64,000 nucleotides of DNA from Eucommia ulmoides (taxonomy: Eukaryota > Streptophyta > Magnoliopsida > Garryales > Eucommiaceae). The stretch spans positions 42,904,285-42,968,284 of the forward strand of contig CM028326.1 of NCBI GenBank assembly GCA_016647705.1, written 5' to 3'. Positions 59,983 through 64,000 of this stretch are shown one piece after another; positions within the stretch are counted from its first letter, which is position 1, and each line of letters begins with the position of its first letter. The position numbers and the translations under genes were made by a program. A model generated the notes under the pieces. The model was not told the DNA's origin, ran no database searches, and saw only the letters and a program-made list of their open reading frames with translations.

Positions 59983-61591
59983 TATACGACGAGCGTTTGT
60001 TACACGCTTGCGTATTAACTACTCGCAAGTGTATGAGGTTAAAGTTTTAGTATAATGTGATCTTTAAGATCGGGTATCGTATCCACAAGGATTGGTTGTC
60101 GTTATTTTCGAGTACTGTAATTGTCATAACCTAACTTTATCTAGGCTAAAAAGAATGATTTTAAATTAATTAATACTAATACTAATATAACCTAATTTAA
60201 TATATACTAATTATACTAATATGAGATAGTTAGGGGATGGATTATCTAGGGATTAACTTCATTTACTTAAATGCATTTGATTTCATTTAGTTTACAATAA
60301 TGGTGTTTGACCTATTCGATAATCTCAGTTCACAAACTCTCCCGCCACCTCTCCCGAGGGTAAGACGAGGGAATACACGACTTCGTGTCAACGAAAAAGT
60401 CCTCCTCAATGTCTTAACGACCCTAGGTCATGTGAGTCTCGCCCCAACGTCATTGATTGCACACAATCCAACTCTCTCCGGGGTTATTGGATCATCGCGT
60501 TGTGTTTACCCTATCGACAATCTTGGTTCGTAAACTTCTCCGCTACCTCTCTTGAGTGTAAGACAAGGGAATACATGACTTCGTGTCAACGAAAAATTCC
60601 CCCTCAACATCTTAATGACCCTAGGTCATGTGAGTCTTGCCCCAACGTCATCGATTGCCCACAATCCAACTCCCTCTCAGGTTATTGGATCGTTGCATTG
60701 TTTACGCTAGTCCGAATCTGGGGTTACCTTTCCCGAGTGTCAAGCCCCAAATTCTCGATATATCTATCTAAGCATAATAAACAAACAATACAGGAAACAC
60801 AATAAAAAATAGCGAAGAACAATCATTAAAGAAACACAACTCAAACAAAACTATGTTTTCATAAATAATATTAATCCCATATATAATCCACCTTTAACTA
60901 GTGGTCATAACTATTTATACAATTAAAATCAAGCTAAACATGCTCAAACAAATATAGAAGTTAAGAAATAAAATGAGAAAATGATGAACTTAGTCGATAT
61001 CCAAAGATTAGCCACTAAAACCGTCCATCGATCGTTTCTCCTTCTTCATGTGGTAATCTTCTTATTCAGAATTGTTTGAGCACTCCCCATACTCTCTCTC
61101 TATTCTAAACTAATCCCTAAGGGCTCTAATGGTCAGGGAGAGCCAGAGGAAATGAGAGGAGAGGGGGTTTAAATAGGCAAAATATCTCAAAAAATATCTA
61201 ATCTGGTGCAGAGGTCACCGCCTAGGCGGTGGGTATGTCGGTTCAGTTGATCGCCGCAACGTTGAAGATAGCGGTGGATTTGGTGACTATCCTATAGTTT
61301 CACCGCCTAGGCGGTGAGCTTCCAGCAAATTTAGGCCATCTCTGCACATTTTCACCGCCTAGGCAGTGGGTTGGTTTTCAGAATTTTTCCCTCATGCTTG
61401 TTTTTCCACCGTTCTTCGACCGTTTTTGGTTCGATCTGATCGTTTATGCTCCGTTTTCCTACCTTTTTACCCTACACACCTGATTTATACAAAAAGAATA
61501 CAAACTAATTAAAACGTAATAAAATACTATAAAAACGATCGAAAACTAACTAAGTTCAGTTTGAAAATAGATAGGTAGATCACACCTATCA
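59983..61591 (-). mobile_element. Athila-type solo LTR within the Ogre-like element
   Basis: 1609 bp, flanked by a perfect duplication CAAGT (59978-59982, 61592-61596). On the minus strand it starts TGATAGGTGTGATCTACC and ends near GTCGTATA. It carries three or four ACCGCCTAGGCGGTG palindromes (61212-61370) and a TATA box at 61170-61179. Short frames at 60300-60805 come from two tandem copies of the 'ccacctctcccgagtgtaag' block. No body or primer-binding site remains. Confidence 0.9.
61170..61179 (-). promoter_or_regulatory. TATA box of Athila-type solo LTR
   Basis: Minus strand GCCTATTTAAACCCCC, 33 bp downstream of the nearest palindrome and following two agatatttt words. Confidence 0.55.
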
Positions 61592-62035
61592 CAAGTCAGG
61601 TGGGAGAAAATACTACAACTTTATGGATTTCCCCAACTCTCAGTGTGCCGGGATTGTTCGAGATTCCCGATTGCCAAAGCTTTATGTTAGTTCTTTCTTT
61701 CGGATGACCTTCTCTTCGTGCTCGTTCTTCTCGAAGATTTTGCAGACTAGACCTTCTTAGGATATTGAGAAGTAGCGAATTCGATGAGAACTTTACCAAG
61801 ATATAAGGAATTTCCTTAGATCTTTCTTGATGTCTATATTTTTCCTTTCCTTTCAACACATCCCCTAATCCAAAGGTATTTCTCTTTTCTCTAACCTCGT
61901 CTGGTACTTCCATTCTTGTTTTGTTCAATGTATGACCCTTATTTGAGTTAAAATCCATGATATGTAGGTGGTTAGCTAGCATTGTTGTGGCAACTAATAA
62001 TATGGGTATTGGTGGAGGATTTTCTTCTCGAACAA
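61592..62035 (-). pseudogene. Ogre-like gag-pol segment upstream of RT
   Basis: An open minus frame of about 145 codons reads ENPPPIPILLVATTMLANHL, then TRMEVPDEVREKRNTFGLGD and GHPKERTNIKLWQSGISNNP. It is in the place of the region between protease and RT of Tat/Ogre elements, where an 'FGLGY'-like motif is usual (here FGLGD). No protease active site was seen. The solo LTR at 59983-61591 separates it from the RT pieces, and the copia-like element cuts it on the other side. Confidence 0.55.
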
Positions 62036-62318
62036 ATATAATTATTTACTCATGTTTCAATAATTATGCTTAAATGAGTTTAAATACGCGTCTTGAGATT
62101 TCGGGGGAGTGTGGTTATTGGGATTTATGTTGAATATCGTTATTGATTAAATTAGCTAAATTGGGCTTATACGTATATCTTTGTAACTGTTTACTTTTGT
62201 TTCAATAATTATGTTAAATGAGTTTAAATATCTATCCTCGAATTTAGGGGGAACGTGGTTACATTCTCTATTGAGGAAAAATATTAAAGTTAATTGTCAT
62301 TAGAAAAAATGAGGAGAT
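62036..62318 (+). mobile_element. 3' end of a copia-like element with polypurine tract
   Basis: Two tandem units of about 140 bp share 'gtttcaataattatg' and 'aaatgagtttaaata'. The last bases gaaaaaatgaggagat (62303-62318) form the polypurine tract just before the LTR start TGTTGAACCC. Confidence 0.6.
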
Positions 62319-63195
62319 TGTTGAACCCTAGATTTTGATGAATAATTAAGTATTGATGTTTTTTATGAAACTAATAATTTTGTTGCGTGTTTCAGAAAAG
62401 AGTTTCATATAGTTGATTAAGAAGAAGACCTCATGAAGAAACATAAAATGGTGCATGATAGACGCAATGAAGATATGAAAATTTTTGAAGACCTTGAAGA
62501 AAATTAAGTGAAAACAACTCTCTACTTTTATATTCTTAATGCAACTCGAATTAGGATCACACATGACATTTTAAATGAGTTAATTATATGTGTGTCATGG
62601 TAAGAAGTGATAAGTTCAAGATCCAAAATTGAGATCTTGTATGTGCTCCTTATGTGAAATGAAATTAATAATTGACCTAATTGGAAAACATATTTTAAAG
62701 TATTAAAAGTTGTATTTTCGGGTCAATTCGGTCAAACGAGAAAAACAATCGGTCAACTGAATCAAACACTGAGTTTTAAAGCATAGATGAGGTGCTACTG
62801 ATCTAATCGGTCAACTGAATTAAAGAGGTCAGCCAACCCTTTGAAATAGCAGCTAAATTAGTAAAAGAAGTGAACAACTTGAACCAATCAGTCAACCGTA
62901 TGAGGGCAATCAATCAACTGTTTGAGTCAATGGGTTTTTTAAAGAAAAACTGGAACATCCGGAACCAATTGGTCAATCAATTGATAGCAGTCGGTCAATC
63001 GACTGACCTAAAATATTAGGTTGTGTTTTAGCTCTAGAGTAGTTGGTCAACTGATTGCTAGGGCTCGGTCAACCGACAATGTCGGTTGAGATTTCGAGGG
63101 ACTTGGTCTCTTGGTCAAAAACTATTTTTGGGGATTCCAAGGAAGAGATTTAGGAGATTCCAAGGGAGTGATTTAGGGGATTTAAACTTTACCAC
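62319..63195 (+). repeat. Copia-like 3' LTR (family C), copy 3, truncated
   Basis: Starts TGTTGAACCCTAGATTTTG, matching copy 1 at 2198. Palindrome-rich part at 62720-63085 has ggtcaactga, ggtcaaccgac and atgtcggttgag type words in place of the GTCGAC words of copy 1. The LTR is lost after about 63195. Confidence 0.7.
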
Positions 63196-63199
63196 TATT

Positions 63200-63320
63200 T
63201 AATTTTATTTTAGCAACAAACAACTAATTATTAGTAACATTTATTTTTTTGTGGCTAAAAGGTTTATGATATATAGCCACAAAATAATTCATCACTAATT
63301 ATCAAAATATCAGTATTAAT
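63200..63320. repeat. Small inverted repeat, MITE-like
   Basis: GTGGCTA (63252-63258) pairs with TAGCCAC (63276-63282), and ttagtaac/attcatcactaatt flank it loosely. It may be the centre of a small palindromic MITE; no target duplication was fixed. Confidence 0.35.
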
Positions 63321-64000
63321 ATATTTATATTTAATTATCAAATATTAGTATAGTATATCTATACACAATTGAATCCCATTCACGCCTAATTCACAAGACC
63401 TCTACCGTCGGCTTTCCTTCTTCATTTCTTAGATTTGCTACTTTCCTTGTTCGCTGCTCACGATCTAGGAAGAATGAAATCTAGGCGCCAATAATTTCTA
63501 ATCTTGTTCATCTCCTTTATTTGTTCGAGTATGGTATCTCTCTTGTTTAATTTTCGAAAACCTAATTCTCCAGTTCACTATTGCAATTGGTGTTCTCCAT
63601 GTTGCACTCCACTTGCTCCATCGCTCCAACCCTAGTTCTCCTCTTAGAGGTTGTCCAACCCACTAGTCAAGTACGCATGTTCTCTCTCTATCTCAATTAG
63701 AATGGGATTTTTCATTCTTTATTATTATGTGCCCTAAATTAAATAAATTAGAATGAACACAGATGTATTTGTGTTTATAAATTAAATAAATTAACATTTA
63801 AGATAAGTTCTTGTTTGTTTCTTTAGGACTTTAATTGAGATTGATTTCGAGGCTCTCAGCATATCCATCTTTTGAAGGTTTGTTTAATCTGATTCCATGT
63901 CTTTCATATGATTGAATTTTGTTAATTAGTTTTTCATATTCAGTTTCTCTTGCATGTTCATATCTGTTCAAAAGATTGTGAAGATAAGGTGGATCTGGTT
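63321..64000 (+). other. Possible gene leader at the right edge
   Basis: Sequence loses repeat character and gains CT-rich, leader-like text: ccaaccctagttctcctctt near 63630 and a possible donor site (caag|gtttgttt) near 63878. No open frame of note. A gene starting beyond the window is possible, not shown. Confidence 0.25.

Noticed and set aside
1-64000. CRISPR-like array or phage-type system suggested by spaced repeats
   Set aside because: Spaced repeats are LTR-internal palindromes or minisatellites in a plant nuclear context; no cas-like gene.

Overview
The window looks like gene-poor, repeat-dense nuclear DNA from a eudicot plant. It is AT-rich, carries no intact host gene, and is built almost entirely from plant LTR retrotransposons nested inside each other, plus a few DNA transposons and three decayed gene fragments. 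Plant origin is shown by a pentatricopeptide (PPR) fragment, an intron-containing organellar mTERF fragment, Athila/Tat-type primer-binding sites, Tat/Ogre-type pol with a second RNase H, hAT and PIF/Harbinger elements, and a Helitron end. I cannot name the species. No bacterial-type operon, CRISPR array, rRNA or convincing tRNA gene was seen.

Layout. 1-6640: internal sequence of a large retroelement (family G), entered by a copia-like LTR (2198-5927) that itself holds an Athila-type solo LTR (4156-5765, target-site duplication GCTAT). 6641-9354: an LTR-like block, then a gypsy LTR with the tail of its pol. 9355-11235: fragments of Ogre-like and copia-like LTRs and an LTR-like promoter block with palindromic repeats. 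11239-12010: PPR pseudogene. 12184-15126: AT-rich DNA ending at a Helitron 3' end. 15670-16291: mTERF pseudogene (minus). 17106-21702: a decayed RRM protein gene split by a hAT element (8-bp duplication GTTGTAGA), which contains a deleted LTR retrotransposon (duplication ATATT). 24168-27504: Ogre-like LTR pieces. 27505-33838: two non-autonomous Athila-type elements head to head; one carries a Harbinger MITE. 34783-46511: an Athila-type element whose 3' LTR holds a complete 6.4-kb relative (35857-42251, duplication AGCTC). 46512-53874: an Ogre-like leader, minisatellite, primer-binding site and LTR. 53875-55478: copia-like LTR fragment. 55479-62035: decayed Tat/Ogre pol, split by an Athila-type solo LTR (59983-61591, duplication CAAGT). 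62036-63195: 3' end and LTR of a copia-like element. 63321-64000: possibly the leader of a gene beyond the window.

How the parts work together. The only sequence resembling a polymerase is the Ogre-like pol, and it is broken by stops and frameshifts. The Athila-type elements encode at most gag-like fragments, so they must have been moved by proteins supplied from elsewhere. The most unusual shared trait is that LTRs of the Athila-type family, of the copia-like family and of the LTR-like block at 10.4-11.2 kb all carry a cluster of short near-palindromes upstream of a TATA-like box. In the Athila-type family the palindrome core changes as a set between subfamilies (CCTAGG in some, CCGCGG-like in others).
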